A DNA stretch of 64,000 nt from Thermincola carboxydiphila. GTDB lineage: Bacteria > Bacillota > Thermincolia > Thermincolales > UBA2595. The translations under genes and the position numbers were made by a program. A model generated the notes under the pieces. It had not been told where the DNA came from. It ran no database searches and saw nothing but the letters and a program-made list of their open reading frames with translations. Location of the stretch: the NCBI GenBank assembly GCA_016841045.1, contig JAENZX010000004.1:1-64000 (forward strand). Direction: 5' to 3'. The stretch's first letter is position 1. Each line of letters opens with the position of its first letter. This document shows, in pieces, positions 52,702 through 62,480 of the stretch.

Positions 52702-53994
52702 TTAAAGCCCAAACCGGGCAAATATCATATCAACGTTCCTTAAGTACCAATTGTAGTCAAATAGCTCCCGAAGTTCCGCTTCAGTAATAAGTTCCATTAC
52801 ATCTTTGTCTGCCTGAAGCAGATCCAGATAGTTCTCCTTGGTAGCCCAAACCTGCATGGCATTTCGCTGGACAAGCTCATAAGCACGTTCGCGTAAAATA
52901 CCTTTGTCCACTAGGGCTAATAAAAGCCGTCCCGAGTAAATAAGTCCCCTTGTCTTATTAAGATTATCAATCATGGTATCAGGATAAACCAAGAGGTTAT
53001 CGATAACTCTTATCATTAAGTGCAGCATATAATCTAATAGTATGGTGCTGTCAGGTACAATCACCCGCTCCACAGATGAATGAGAAATATCACGCTCATG
53101 CCACAGTGCCACATTTTCCATAGCGGCCAGCGCATTTCCCCGGAGGACCCTTGCCAATCCCGAAATCCGCTCATTGGTAATAGGATTACGCTTATGAGGC
53201 ATTGCTGATGAGCCCTTCTGGCCCTTACCGAAGAACTCTTCTGCTTCCCGTATATCAGTGCGTTGGAGGTTTCTCAGCTCTGTTGCGATTTTCTCCAGAG
53301 TTGCACCAATCACAGCTATAGTTGACATATACTCCGCATGCCTGTCCCGCTGGATAACCTGTGTTGAAATTGGTGATGGTTTAAGCCCCAGTTTGGAGCA
53401 AACCCTTATCTCAACTTCAGGATTAATATTTGCGTAAGTACCCACTGCCCCTGACAGCTTTCCAACACTTATAGTCTCAACAGCTCTTTTCAGCCGTTCT
53501 AAGTTACGATCTGTTTCAGCCAGCCATAACAGCATTTTCATACCAAAGGTCATGGGTTCGGCGTGAATACCATGAGTACGTCCAATCATCGGAGTATACT
53601 TGTATTCTTTTGCTTTAGCCGCAATTTTTTCCCTTAACTCCTGCAATCGGGCAAGCAGGTGCTCACCCGCTTCTTTCATCAAAAGACACAAAGCCGTGTC
53701 ACCCACATCCGAAGAAGTCATACCAAGATGCACATATTTTGAGTCTTCACCAACATATTCAGCCACACATGTCAGAAATGCTATTACATCGTGATTGGTG
53801 ACAGCTTCAATCTCTTCAATTCTTTGAACATTAAAGTCTGCCTTCTCCCTGATAGTCTTTGCAGCTTCACTTGGTATCTCTCCAAGTTCAGCCATAGCTT
53901 CAGCAGCCGCAATCTCGATATCAAGCCATTTACGAAACTTGTTTTCCAAATCCCAAATCCGCCCCATCTCGGGCCTTGTATAACGGTCTATCAT
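52702..53994 (-). CDS. purB: Adenylosuccinate lyase
   Basis: 430 residues, fumarase/aspartase superfamily: [10 protein letters not shown] near 88, [14 protein letters not shown] near 137-150 and the signature [11 protein letters not shown] near 261. Acts twice, on SAICAR and adenylosuccinate. 13 bp to purC. Confidence 0.97.
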   Translation of the reverse strand: MIDRYTRPEMGRIWDLENKFRKWLDIEIAAAEAMAELGEIPSEAAKTIREKADFNVQRIEEIEAVTNHDVIAFLTCVAEYVGEDSKYVHLGMTSSDVGDTALCLLMKEAGEHLLARLQELREKIAAKAKEYKYTPMIGRTHGIHAEPMTFGMKMLLWLAETDRNLERLKRAVETISVGKLSGAVGTYANINPEVEIRVCSKLGLKPSPISTQVIQRDRHAEYMSTIAVIGATLEKIATELRNLQRTDIREAEEFFGKGQKGSSAMPHKRNPITNERISGLARVLRGNALAAMENVALWHERDISHSSVERVIVPDSTILLDYMLHLMIRVIDNLLVYPDTMIDNLNKTRGLIYSGRLLLALVDKGILRERAYELVQRNAMQVWATKENYLDLLQADKDVMELITEAELRELFDYNWYLRNVDMIFARFGL

Positions 53995-54006
53995 TTTGAA
54001 TCCTCC

Positions 54007-54528
54007 TTATTTCTTCTCGGCAAGATAACCTTCGATTCCTAATTTATCCAGCTTGTCTGCCTTAGCATTAACTTCACCAGCAAGCTGTTCTTTATATGCC
54101 TTCAATTTTTCGCGAATTTCCGGATACTTAACACTTAATACCTGAGCCGCGAAAATCCCGGCATTTTTAGCTCCGTCAATAGCCATTGTAGCTACCGGTA
54201 TCCCAGGCGGCATCTGTACAATTGCGTATAAAGCATCAGTTCCGGATAGGGCACCCGACTTGATAGGTACTCCAATTACCGGAAGACTAGTAAATGCTGC
54301 AATTACTCCAGGGAGGTGAGCAGCCATTCCGGCAGCGGCAATAATTACTTCAATCCCGCGTTCTTCTGCTGTTTTAGCATACTGGGCTGTCCTGTCGGGT
54401 ACACGGTGAGCTGATGAAATCACAACTTCACAACCAATCCCAAATTGCTTTAAGATATCAACTGTACCCTTCATTACCGGAAGGTCGGAATCACTGCCCA
54501 TAACTATTCCCACCAAAGTTTTTGTCAT
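54007..54528 (-). CDS. purE: N5-CAIR mutase / AIR carboxylase, PurE
   Basis: 173 residues from ATG 54528; GGAGGG is 7 nt upstream, and an adjacent ATG lies at 54531. GSDSDLPVMKG near 11-21, SSAHRVPDR near 44 and AAAGMAAHLPGVIA near 73. It moves or adds the carboxyl group of CAIR. No purK is found in the operon, so it may act directly on CO2. First gene of the operon behind the ykkC-type leader. Confidence 0.96.
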   Translation of the reverse strand: MTKTLVGIVMGSDSDLPVMKGTVDILKQFGIGCEVVISSAHRVPDRTAQYAKTAEERGIEVIIAAAGMAAHLPGVIAAFTSLPVIGVPIKSGALSGTDALYAIVQMPPGIPVATMAIDGAKNAGIFAAQVLSVKYPEIREKLKAYKEQLAGEVNAKADKLDKLGIEGYLAEKK

Positions 54529-54584
54529 CATTAACACCCTCCATGTATTGCGCCGTTTGAAATCTGGTGCGCCTAATTTATTTC

Positions 54585-54650
54585 CTAAAAACAAAATGCC
54601 CAGACTGGCAGATTTCATTCATAAATCGAGTGAAACCTACCCGTCTGGGC
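54585..54650 (-). terminator. Riboswitch-controlled terminator upstream of purE
   Basis: GCCCAGAC (54650-54643) pairs with GTCTGGGC (54605-54598), followed on the minus strand by ATTTTGTTTTT. The 5' strand of this stem is part of the aptamer, so aptamer folding and termination exclude each other. Confidence 0.85.
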
Positions 54651-54745
54651 TTTTATCCCGTCGGTGTATACCGGCAACAAAACCCGGTACTGTGCCACTT
54701 GGACCTGACCTGAACTCAGCGGAACCCTAGGCACACTTTCCCTCG
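54627..54745 (-). promoter_or_regulatory. ykkC-family riboswitch, probably PRPP-sensing
   Basis: On the minus strand: GTGCCTAGGGTTCCG, then GGTCCAAGTGGCAC, then CGACGGGATAAAAGCCCAG, the conserved blocks of the ykkC scaffold in order. P1 joins 54745-54737 with 54635-54627 (8 of 9 pairs). ykkC-type aptamers bind guanidine, ppGpp or PRPP; the purine operon downstream points to the PRPP class. Ligand binding should hold GCCCAGAC and prevent the terminator, turning expression on. Confidence 0.85.
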
Positions 54746-54792
54746 TTTTGGGCAAATACCAACCCGAAAAACGAGTATTATATTATATTTTA

Positions 54793-54821
54793 ATCTTAAC
54801 AAGACACCCCCTTTATGTCAA
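54793..54821 (-). promoter_or_regulatory. Sigma-A promoter of the purE operon
   Basis: TTGACA (54821-54816), a 17-nt spacer and TAAGAT (54798-54793). Gives a leader of about 255 nt carrying the riboswitch. Confidence 0.75.
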
Positions 54822-54859
54822 GCAAAATAACAATTTGGCACGATTTCAGGATATAAAAT

Positions 54860-57800
54860 TTAATATTTAAAATATCCTACTCCAGCTTCAAATATCTTTT
54901 GGTCTTTCTCACCGGGGACATTCATATAAACACTAGTCCCCATTCTCTCAGAATGCCCCATTTTGCCTAGAACCCGGCCATCAGGGCTTGTTATTCCTTC
55001 AACTGCATGAATAGAGCCATTGGGATTATACGGGATGTCATAAGTGGGCTTCCCCTCATTATCTACATACTGGGTTGCGACCTGCCCGTTTTGTACTAGT
55101 TCTTCCATCACTTTATCACTGGCCACAAACCTGCCTTCGCCGTGCGAAACAGCGATGGTGTGAATGTCTCCTACGTTTACATTACTGAACCAGGGCGAGA
55201 CAGAGGATACAATCTTCGTTCTAACCAAACAGGATACGTGCCGCCCTATATTATTAAACGTTAAAGTGGGACATTCTTCGGTAATATCAACTATTTCACC
55301 ATATGGAACCAGCCCCAGCTTGATAAGAGCCTGAAATCCGTTGCAGATACCCAGCATAAGACCGTCTCTTTGTTTAAGAAGATTCATTACAGCTTCCCTA
55401 ACTTTAGGATTCCTGAACATCGTAGCTATAAACTTCCCAGAACCATCCGGTTCATCACCTGCGCTGAAGCCGCCAGGTATCATCACTATTTGCGAATTAT
55501 TAATAGCCCTGGCCATGGCCTCCACAGATCCTTCAATTTCAGAGGCTGTCAAGTTCCTTATCACAAGGCTATCAACAATCCCGCCTGCCCTCTCAAAAGC
55601 CCTGGCCGAATCATATTCACAGTTGGTGCCGGGAAACACAGGAATAAATACTCTTGGTTTTGCAATATTGACAGCAGGTCTTACCGGTTTTACAGCATCA
55701 CATAATATTTCTACAGGCTTTTCCGTGACAGGCATGGTTTTTGTAGGAAAAACCTTTTCAAGGGGTTTTTCCCATGCATCCTGTGCAGTTTTCAGAGTGA
55801 TTTCAAACCCGTTTATAGATATTATGGGTTTTGCCACGGTTTTACCCATTAGCTTATAGGTTACATCACCAAAAACCTCATCAAGGTTCACAGCCTCATC
55901 GATTTCTAGTACTATGGAACCGTAATCTGGACTAAAAAGTTGGGAGTTATTAAAACTATCTTCAGCAAATACGATACCAACCCTGTTGCCGAAACACATT
56001 TTACTGACGGCTTCCGCAATACCACCGGCTTTAACGGTAGTAGCGGCAAGAACTCTGCCGGTTGTGATAAGCTCATGCACTTTGTTGAAATTAGCAATTA
56101 AATCACCGAAATCCGGTAAACCTTCAGAATTCCTGGTAACAGGTACAAGGACAACCTTGCTGTTGAGCTTTTTAAATTCCTGAGAAACCACTTTCCTTAC
56201 ATCAAGAGCTGCAACTGCAAAAGCAACAAGTGTTGGAGGAACATGCAGATCTTTAAAAGTGCCTGACATGCTGTCTTTGCCTCCTATAGCAGCTATACCA
56301 AGCATCTTCTGTGCGTAAAAAGCCCCTAATAAAGCGCTGAATGGTTTCCCCCACTTCATGGGATCCTTCCCGAGCTTTTCGAAATACTCCTGCAGAGTAA
56401 GACGCACCCTGCGAAAATCACCACCAAGAGCCACTACCTTGGCAGCAGCTTCAACTACAGCATATAGAGCGCCATGGAAGGGACTCCATTTGGCCAAACC
56501 GGGGTTATACCCATAAGTCATGGCTGTTCCGGTGGTAGTGTCCCCGTTTAGCACCGGTATTTTTGCTACCATCCCTTCAGCAGGAGATGACTGGTATTTA
56601 CCTCCAAAGGGCATCAATACACTCCCGGCCCCTATAGTGCTGTCAAACCTCTCAACAAGCCCTTTCTGACTGCAAATATTAAGGTTCTGCAGGTTGACAC
56701 TCCACGCCTTTTCCAAATCCGGCAGGCATCTTTCCACATCTTCAGAAAGGGCATCGAAATAGCTGTCGGCAGTTGGAGCGGCAACAGCTACGCTAGTGGT
56801 CTGTTTTACCCCGTTTGTATTTAGGAAATCTCTGCTAATATCAACAATAGTTTTTCCTCTCCAGACCATTTTAAGCCTGCGTTCCGCCGTAACTCTTGCA
56901 ACAATGGTAGCCTCCAGGTTTTCTGCCCGGGCAAACCTTATAAAACGTTCAGCATCTTCAGACGAAACCACTACCGCCATTCGTTCCTGGGATTCCGAAA
57001 TGGCCAGCTCAGTACCATCTAATCCTTCGTATTTTTTCGGTACTCTATCAAGGTCAATTTCAAGACCGTCTGACAGTTCCCCTATTGCTACTGACACACC
57101 ACCAGCCCCGAAATCGTTACACCGCTTAATAAGGGTACTAACCTCAGGACTTCTGAATAATCTCTGAATCTTTCTTTCTTCCGGAGGATTTCCTTTTTGG
57201 ACTTCAGCTCCACATGTCAGTATAGATTCTTCAGTGTGTTCTTTGGAGGAACCGGTAGCCCCTCCACAACCATCCCTGCCTGTCCTGCCGCCCAGTAAGA
57301 TAACAATATCACCCTCAACAGGCATTTTTCTAACCACATTTTCTCTGGGTGCAGCCGCTATGACTGCCCCTATTTCCATTCTTTTCGCTATAAACCCTTC
57401 ATCGTAAACTTCTGCTACTTGTCCGGTCGCCAGACCAATCTGGTTACCGTAAGAACTATAGCCTGCTGCAGCTCCGGTAGTGATCTTCCGCTGCGGGAGC
57501 TTTCCGGGCAATGTATCCTCCACGCGGACCCTGGGATCACCACTTCCCGTTACCCGCATAGCCTGATAAACATATGACCTCCCGGACAGAGGATCCCTTA
57601 TAGCACCTCCCAGACATGTCGCAGCCCCACCAAAGGGTTCAATCTCTGTAGGGTGATTATGAGTCTCGTTCTTGAACATGACAAGCCACTTTTGAGTTTC
57701 TCCGTTCACATTAACATCAACAACTATACTGCAGGCATTGATTTCATCAGATTCGTCCAAGTCACCAAGAAGACCCTTTTTCCTCAGTTCCTTCATGCCA

Positions 57801-58642
57801 ATTACAGCGATGTCCATCAGACATATATCTTTTCCCTCGCCCCCGTAAACCTCATTCCTGGAAGCAAGATATTCCTGGTAAGCAATTTCAACAGGCTTGG
57901 TAAAATTGCCGGATTCTATATTTACTTCTTTAATTTGAGTCAAAAATGTTGTATGCCTGCAGTGGTCCGACCAGTAAGTATCAATTACCCTTAGTTCCGT
58001 GATGGTCGGGTTTCTTTTTTCCGTGTCCCTGAAATAAACCTGCAGGAACTTCAAATCTTCAAAGCTCATCGCAAATCCCATATCGTCCATTAATCGAAGA
58101 AGAGCTTCCTCATCCTTATTAATAAAATCCTGAACAATTTTTACATCTTCAGGTATCTCAACTGCCAATTCAAGAGAATCAGGTTTCTCCAAAGATGCTT
58201 CACGGGAGTCTACAGGGTTAATGCAGTATGATTTGATTTTGTCGAAATCATCGCTACTAATGCCGCCCTGCAAAACTATTACTTTCGCAGACAGAATGAC
58301 CGGTCGCTCTTTCTGTGTGATAATCTGGATACACTGCGCCGCCGAATCTGCCCTCTGGTCATATTGCCCTGGAAGATATTCCATGGCAAACACCCGGCAT
58401 CCCTCATCGACTTCCAGAAACTCGTCATACACATGGTCAACTGTTGGCTCAGAAAAAATTGTTAAGCGGCAATTTTCGTACTCCTCTCCGGAAATCCCGG
58501 AGATATCGTAACGATTTACAATCCGCACACCTTCAAGCCGTTCAATCCCCAGATTTTCCTTCAAATCATTAAACAGGCTCAATGCTTCGATATCAAACCC
58601 TTTTTTCTTCTCAACAAAAATCCTTCTTACCTCACCTGACAT
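54860..58642 (-). CDS. purL: Phosphoribosylformylglycinamidine synthase, single chain
   Basis: 1260 residues, the large clostridial-type form with all activities in one chain. An N-terminal PurS-like region is followed by two synthetase halves (HNHPTEIEPFGGAATCLGGAIRD near 330; GGKDSMSGTF near 790). The C-terminal class I glutaminase has the Cys in MLGICNGFQALIKLG near 1110 and His in VSHGEGRF near 1190. It replaces separate PurS/PurQ/PurL. It is separated from purE by the riboswitch leader, so it can be transcribed independently. A CCGCAAAGG palindrome lies just upstream. Confidence 0.97.
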   Translation of the reverse strand: MSGEVRRIFVEKKKGFDIEALSLFNDLKENLGIERLEGVRIVNRYDISGISGEEYENCRLTIFSEPTVDHVYDEFLEVDEGCRVFAMEYLPGQYDQRADSAAQCIQIITQKERPVILSAKVIVLQGGISSDDFDKIKSYCINPVDSREASLEKPDSLELAVEIPEDVKIVQDFINKDEEALLRLMDDMGFAMSFEDLKFLQVYFRDTEKRNPTITELRVIDTYWSDHCRHTTFLTQIKEVNIESGNFTKPVEIAYQEYLASRNEVYGGEGKDICLMDIAVIGMKELRKKGLLGDLDESDEINACSIVVDVNVNGETQKWLVMFKNETHNHPTEIEPFGGAATCLGGAIRDPLSGRSYVYQAMRVTGSGDPRVRVEDTLPGKLPQRKITTGAAAGYSSYGNQIGLATGQVAEVYDEGFIAKRMEIGAVIAAAPRENVVRKMPVEGDIVILLGGRTGRDGCGGATGSSKEHTEESILTCGAEVQKGNPPEERKIQRLFRSPEVSTLIKRCNDFGAGGVSVAIGELSDGLEIDLDRVPKKYEGLDGTELAISESQERMAVVVSSEDAERFIRFARAENLEATIVARVTAERRLKMVWRGKTIVDISRDFLNTNGVKQTTSVAVAAPTADSYFDALSEDVERCLPDLEKAWSVNLQNLNICSQKGLVERFDSTIGAGSVLMPFGGKYQSSPAEGMVAKIPVLNGDTTTGTAMTYGYNPGLAKWSPFHGALYAVVEAAAKVVALGGDFRRVRLTLQEYFEKLGKDPMKWGKPFSALLGAFYAQKMLGIAAIGGKDSMSGTFKDLHVPPTLVAFAVAALDVRKVVSQEFKKLNSKVVLVPVTRNSEGLPDFGDLIANFNKVHELITTGRVLAATTVKAGGIAEAVSKMCFGNRVGIVFAEDSFNNSQLFSPDYGSIVLEIDEAVNLDEVFGDVTYKLMGKTVAKPIISINGFEITLKTAQDAWEKPLEKVFPTKTMPVTEKPVEILCDAVKPVRPAVNIAKPRVFIPVFPGTNCEYDSARAFERAGGIVDSLVIRNLTASEIEGSVEAMARAINNSQIVMIPGGFSAGDEPDGSGKFIATMFRNPKVREAVMNLLKQRDGLMLGICNGFQALIKLGLVPYGEIVDITEECPTLTFNNIGRHVSCLVRTKIVSSVSPWFSNVNVGDIHTIAVSHGEGRFVASDKVMEELVQNGQVATQYVDNEGKPTYDIPYNPNGSIHAVEGITSPDGRVLGKMGHSERMGTSVYMNVPGEKDQKIFEAGVGYFKY

Positions 58643-58662
58643 CCGATATCCCCCTTCTTTAT

Positions 58663-58712
58663 AACCGCAAAGGACGCAAAGGGCTTAAAGAAAATTTGCG
58701 ATCTTTGCGGTT
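58663..58712. repeat. CCGCAAAGGACGC palindrome upstream of purL
   Basis: AACCGCAAAG (58663-58672) faces CTTTGCGGTT (58703-58712); inner GCAAA/TTTGC (58676-58680 with 58695-58699) also pair. It shares its core with the copy at 23913-23941 and would lie in the purL 5' UTR. Confidence 0.78.
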
Positions 58713-58886
58713 GTCTTGTCTTTTTATAATCCTAAACATTTTTTATACCTCTGATGGCGCCGTGTAGCGGCATGGCATCTATGTGGTTAAATTTTTTTCT
58801 TCTTTTCTTTACTCTTAAATCTTAACATAATATAATTAATAAGTATAGTTAATAGTACTAATATGTTTTATAAGGTGGGCTAATAT

Positions 58887-59771
58887 ATGGACATAAGTTT
58901 TGAGCTTTATAAAGTCTTTTATTACGTAGCCAAATCACTTAGCTTTTCCGACGCTGCGGATCAGCTTTTTATTTCCCAGTCAGCTGTCAGCCAAAGTGTT
59001 AAGCTTCTCGAGGCAAAAATGAACTGCCAGCTCTTTATAAGGAATACTAAAAAGGTACAGCTGACACAAGAAGGAGAAATCCTTTTTAGGCACGTGGAAC
59101 AGGCCTTCAACTTTATTAAAACCGGTGAACGAAGCATAAGCGAAGTCCGTTCCGGAAAACAGGGAGAAGTTCGTATCGGCGCCAGCGATACTATATGTAA
59201 ATACTACCTGCTCCCATATCTTGAGATATTTAACAGATCCTATCCTCACATCAAGATCAAGGTAACCAATCGGACATCTCCTATTTGTATGGAATTGCTG
59301 AAAAACGGAAGTGTAGATATAGCGATTGTTAATTTACCTGATACGAAATTCGAGAGAACTTTTAGTGTAAAAAAAGTTCGAACCGTTCAGGACATTTTCA
59401 TTGCAGGAAAGAATTTCGATCACTTAAGAGACAAGGTTGTTGATTTAAAAGAACTTAAACATTTTCCCTTGTTAATGCTCGAACAAAATTCAACTTCACG
59501 GGTTTTTTTCGAATCTTTAATGGCCAGCTATAATATTAGCTTCAGCCCTGAAATTGAACTCGGCAGCCTGGACCTTATCATAGAAATGACAAAAATAGGT
59601 CTGGGAATCTCATTTGTCTGTCGTGAATACATCGAAGATGAACTGATAAGTGGCAATCTGTTCGCTGTCAACCTAAAACAAAAAATCCCTAAAAGGCATT
59701 TAGGGATTCTGACAAACCGTGAAATCCCCCTTCCTCCAGCGGCAGGGAAATTTGCGGAGCTATTAGGTTAA
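58887..59771 (+). CDS. LysR-family transcriptional regulator (first)
   Basis: 294 residues. N-terminal winged helix: VFYYVAKSLSFSDAADQLFISQSAVSQSVKLLEAKM. The C-terminal co-inducer domain has the GEVRIGASDTICKYYLLPYL opening. AAGGTGG precedes ATG 58887. It is upstream of, and in line with, the YedE-TusA genes and divergent from purL. The CysB/CbbR-like N-terminus and its neighbours suggest sulfur control, but the ligand is unknown. Confidence 0.9.
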   Translation: MDISFELYKVFYYVAKSLSFSDAADQLFISQSAVSQSVKLLEAKMNCQLFIRNTKKVQLTQEGEILFRHVEQAFNFIKTGERSISEVRSGKQGEVRIGASDTICKYYLLPYLEIFNRSYPHIKIKVTNRTSPICMELLKNGSVDIAIVNLPDTKFERTFSVKKVRTVQDIFIAGKNFDHLRDKVVDLKELKHFPLLMLEQNSTSRVFFESLMASYNISFSPEIELGSLDLIIEMTKIGLGISFVCREYIEDELISGNLFAVNLKQKIPKRHLGILTNREIPLPPAAGKFAELLG

Positions 59772-60033
59772 GTCTAGATATTGATTTTTTTTATAGCCAT
59801 ATTAAGTTCAAGGATAAATATAGTTACTATTTTTTATACAAAAATCCATTGTACAAAGAAGGTAATTCTACTTTTTGTTGGAATATATATATTAGCTTGT
59901 GAAATATTTTATTAGCCCATAACTTTATTCTATGTACCATAAAACAAAAAATGAATGTATAATCACAATGATGGTATCTGTTTTTATGAGCAGTGATGAT
60001 TTTTTATTCGGAAAGATGGAGGCGTTTTTAAGT

Positions 60034-60687
60034 ATGAAAAAATCCTCTCAGTTACTTCCCAAAGTGATAGTTTTATTCGTCATTGCTGCCTTGAGCATTA
60101 ACTTCTATTTGGTAAATAAATTTCTAATTATTATCTGGCTGATAGCTTTATCGACAGGCTTCATTTTACATCGGTCTGGAATATGCTTTTCCGGAGCCTT
60201 TATTGACATAATTCTTTTTCGAAACTACACAATGGCACGTGCGCTGCTGATAATTATAATGGTCTCTCTCTTAGGAATTAGTGCTTTTCAGTCCTATAGC
60301 CTTTCCAAAGGAATGGCTTTACCTGGATTTGTCGGATCCTTAGGAGTAAGCACAGCCATGGGAGCTTTTTTGTTCGGAATAGGTATGGTATTTGCAGGAG
60401 CATGTGGGTTTGGTACCCTGCAGCGCCTGGGCGAGGGATTTTCTCTATACATGTGGGTGCTGATAAGCATAATAATCGGTTCTGTTATAGGCGCTTACCA
60501 TTTCTCCTGGTGGACAAGAACTCTTCCTCGTTTCAGTCCGGTGTACCTGCCTGATATCTTTGGCTGGCCATGGGGAGTTTTGGTTTCTCTGACTGTTCTC
60601 AGCTCATTATACTTATTCACCTTATTTGCAGAGAAAGGCTTTGTATCTTTTCAGAAAGGATTAGAGAAATGGAGCAAAAAAGGATAA
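60034..60687 (+). CDS. YeeE/YedE (TsuA-like) transporter, first half
   Basis: 217 residues from ATG 60034, 9 nt after GGAGGCG; an open frame reaches 59932 without a site. About six membrane helices. Conserved cysteines in HRSGICFSGAF (Cys51) and FAGACGFGTLQRLGEG (Cys124), as in the thiosulfate channel TsuA, where cysteines relay the anion. Full TsuA has about 330-350 residues; here the second half is a separate gene at 60942-61481. Overlaps tusA by 19 nt. Substrate likely thiosulfate, but selenium-related YedE is possible. Confidence 0.85.
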   Translation: MKKSSQLLPKVIVLFVIAALSINFYLVNKFLIIIWLIALSTGFILHRSGICFSGAFIDIILFRNYTMARALLIIIMVSLLGISAFQSYSLSKGMALPGFVGSLGVSTAMGAFLFGIGMVFAGACGFGTLQRLGEGFSLYMWVLISIIIGSVIGAYHFSWWTRTLPRFSPVYLPDIFGWPWGVLVSLTVLSSLYLFTLFAEKGFVSFQKGLEKWSKKG

Positions 60688-60890
60688 ATCTTTGTGGGGA
60701 AGTCTGCCCTGTACCGCTAATGATAATCCAGCAAGAATTAGCCAATATGGCCACCGGTGATACCCTCATAGTTGACATAGACATGGGGCAAACCGTGCGA
60801 AATATCCTCAGGTGGTGTGAAAAAAATAATTATGTGTCCGAAATAGATGAAACCGAAGACGGAGCTTGGCTTATAACCATCACTAAGTAG
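60669..60890 (+). CDS. TusA-family sulfurtransferase (TsuB/YeeD-like)
   Basis: 73 residues from ATG 60669, inside the 3' end of the YedE gene. NLCGEVCPVPLM has the CPxP motif with active Cys13. TusA-like proteins accept or relay sulfur as persulfide; next to YeeE they support thiosulfate uptake or selenium use. The usual beta-alpha-beta length. It sits between the two transporter halves, coupled with both. Confidence 0.92.
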   Translation: MEQKRINLCGEVCPVPLMIIQQELANMATGDTLIVDIDMGQTVRNILRWCEKNNYVSEIDETEDGAWLITITK

Positions 60891-60941
60891 CTCCCAAGTA
60901 CTTATGTACGTCAGATATTTGAAAATTAAGGTGGTCTGTAT

Positions 60942-61481
60942 ATGAAAAAGAAAAAACCATTTACTCAATGGTTTTTTAAGGGGTTTTGGCCTTACTGGGT
61001 AGGAGCCATTCTCGTGGGCGTACTCAATATCATACTAACACTTATATATAGGCCTTTTGGTATTACGAGCAACCTTACTAATACTGGGCTGCACATTTGG
61101 TCAATTCTCGGAGGTCACCCGGATATTCTGACAGATTATCTTAATGAAATCGGAAATGATTTCTTGCTGAAACGGGCATTTTATAATGAAGCAACGGTAC
61201 TTAACCTTGGTATATTATTTGGCTCATTATTTGCAGTTGTTATGGCTTCACATTTTCAGTTTAAAAAGATTAAATCGAGTAGACAATTGTTATTGGGTCT
61301 AACGGGAGGCCTGCTAATGGGATATGGCGCCCGGTTAGCATTAGGCTGTAATGTGGGTGCACTAATCGGCGGGATAGCCTCCCAGTCACTGCACGGCTGG
61401 ATATTTGCCTTGTTTTTATTTTTCGGTTGCCTTGCAGGGTGTTTTATTTTGAAGCTTGTTAATAACCGATTTAATGGTTAA
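60942..61481 (+). CDS. YeeE/YedE (TsuA-like) transporter, second half
   Basis: 179 residues. Four or five membrane helices; GYGARLALGCNVGALIGGIASQSLHGW (Cys136) is the C-terminal YeeE/YedE signature. AAGGTGG is upstream of ATG 60942. With the 60034-60687 protein it would make a complete, two-chain transporter. The stop overlaps the convergent LysR gene by 4 nt. Confidence 0.85.
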   Translation: MKKKKPFTQWFFKGFWPYWVGAILVGVLNIILTLIYRPFGITSNLTNTGLHIWSILGGHPDILTDYLNEIGNDFLLKRAFYNEATVLNLGILFGSLFAVVMASHFQFKKIKSSRQLLLGLTGGLLMGYGARLALGCNVGALIGGIASQSLHGWIFALFLFFGCLAGCFILKLVNNRFNG

Positions 61482-62386
61482 CAAAAAGCATTCCCCTGGC
61501 CCCCAACCAGCCGGACGAACTTCTTTCCCGCACTGTTAAGGGCTTGTTCATTTTTAAATGCTACAAGATAGTTCACTTTAATCGGTATCTCTTCTATGGT
61601 CATAGCATGGACAATTCCGCTTTGAATTTCCTTTCGAACAGCAACACGGCTGCAAATGGACAATCCAAATCCCGCCTCCACTGTTGACTTAATAGCATCG
61701 GTACTGCTCATCTCCGTTTTTACATTAAAATCCTTTAAACTTAACCCCTGGGAAGCAATTGCTTTTTCAAAAGCTTCTCTTATTCCGGAGCCCTTTTCAC
61801 GCATGATTAGAGGGGCTTTTTTAAATTCCTCCAGGGTTATTGTCTGCCTGTCCACCCAGGGCTTTTTAGGAGGGGCTATAACCAATAAGTCATCGCTGGA
61901 AGCAAACTGAGTATTATAGTTTTTAAGCTTATCCGAAAAAGAAGCCTCCAAAAGAGCAAGATCAACTTTGTCGTCTTTTAGTAATGTTAAAATCTTTTCA
62001 GCATTGCCTATTTCAAGATTCACTTCAACATGCGGGAACTTTTCCTTGAAAAACCATATACCACATGGCAGGGCATAACTTCCGAACGAGGAACTGGCAC
62101 CCACCAACAGTTTTTTATTATCTGTTTCTATCAACCTGTCAATCTCCCGTTCCAGGGCTTCATGCTGTTTCAGAATTTCCTTGGCGTATTTATAAACTAG
62201 CTCGCCAAATTCATTTAAAGTAACCCCACTGCTGCTGCGGTTAAACAAGCTTGTACCGTAAAAATGTTCAATAGCCTGAATCTGTGCGCTTACGGCCGGC
62301 TGACTCATGTGCAGCAGTTTTGCCGCTTTAGAAAAACTTTTGACCCTGGCAATCTCACAGAAAAGCTCCAACTGATATCGGTTCAT
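61478..62386 (-). CDS. LysR-family transcriptional regulator (second, CysB-like)
   Basis: 302 residues. LELFCEIARVKSFSKAAKLLHMSQPAVSAQIQAIE helix-turn-helix, then LLVGASSSFGSYALPCGIWFFKE co-inducer domain. Convergent with the YedE half (4-nt overlap). It is distinct from the first LysR (about a quarter identical by eye in the DNA-binding part). Two LysR genes bracketing one transporter suggests dual input; the ligands are unknown. Confidence 0.9.
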   Translation of the reverse strand: MNRYQLELFCEIARVKSFSKAAKLLHMSQPAVSAQIQAIEHFYGTSLFNRSSSGVTLNEFGELVYKYAKEILKQHEALEREIDRLIETDNKKLLVGASSSFGSYALPCGIWFFKEKFPHVEVNLEIGNAEKILTLLKDDKVDLALLEASFSDKLKNYNTQFASSDDLLVIAPPKKPWVDRQTITLEEFKKAPLIMREKGSGIREAFEKAIASQGLSLKDFNVKTEMSSTDAIKSTVEAGFGLSICSRVAVRKEIQSGIVHAMTIEEIPIKVNYLVAFKNEQALNSAGKKFVRLVGGQGNAFC

Positions 62387-62480
62387 GTTTCTCCCCCTTA
62401 AATAACTCTTTCTAAGCTATTAAAATTTATCCTTCCAAAAGAGCCACAGTTCTTTAGATGTAAGTATTCTATTGCTAATA

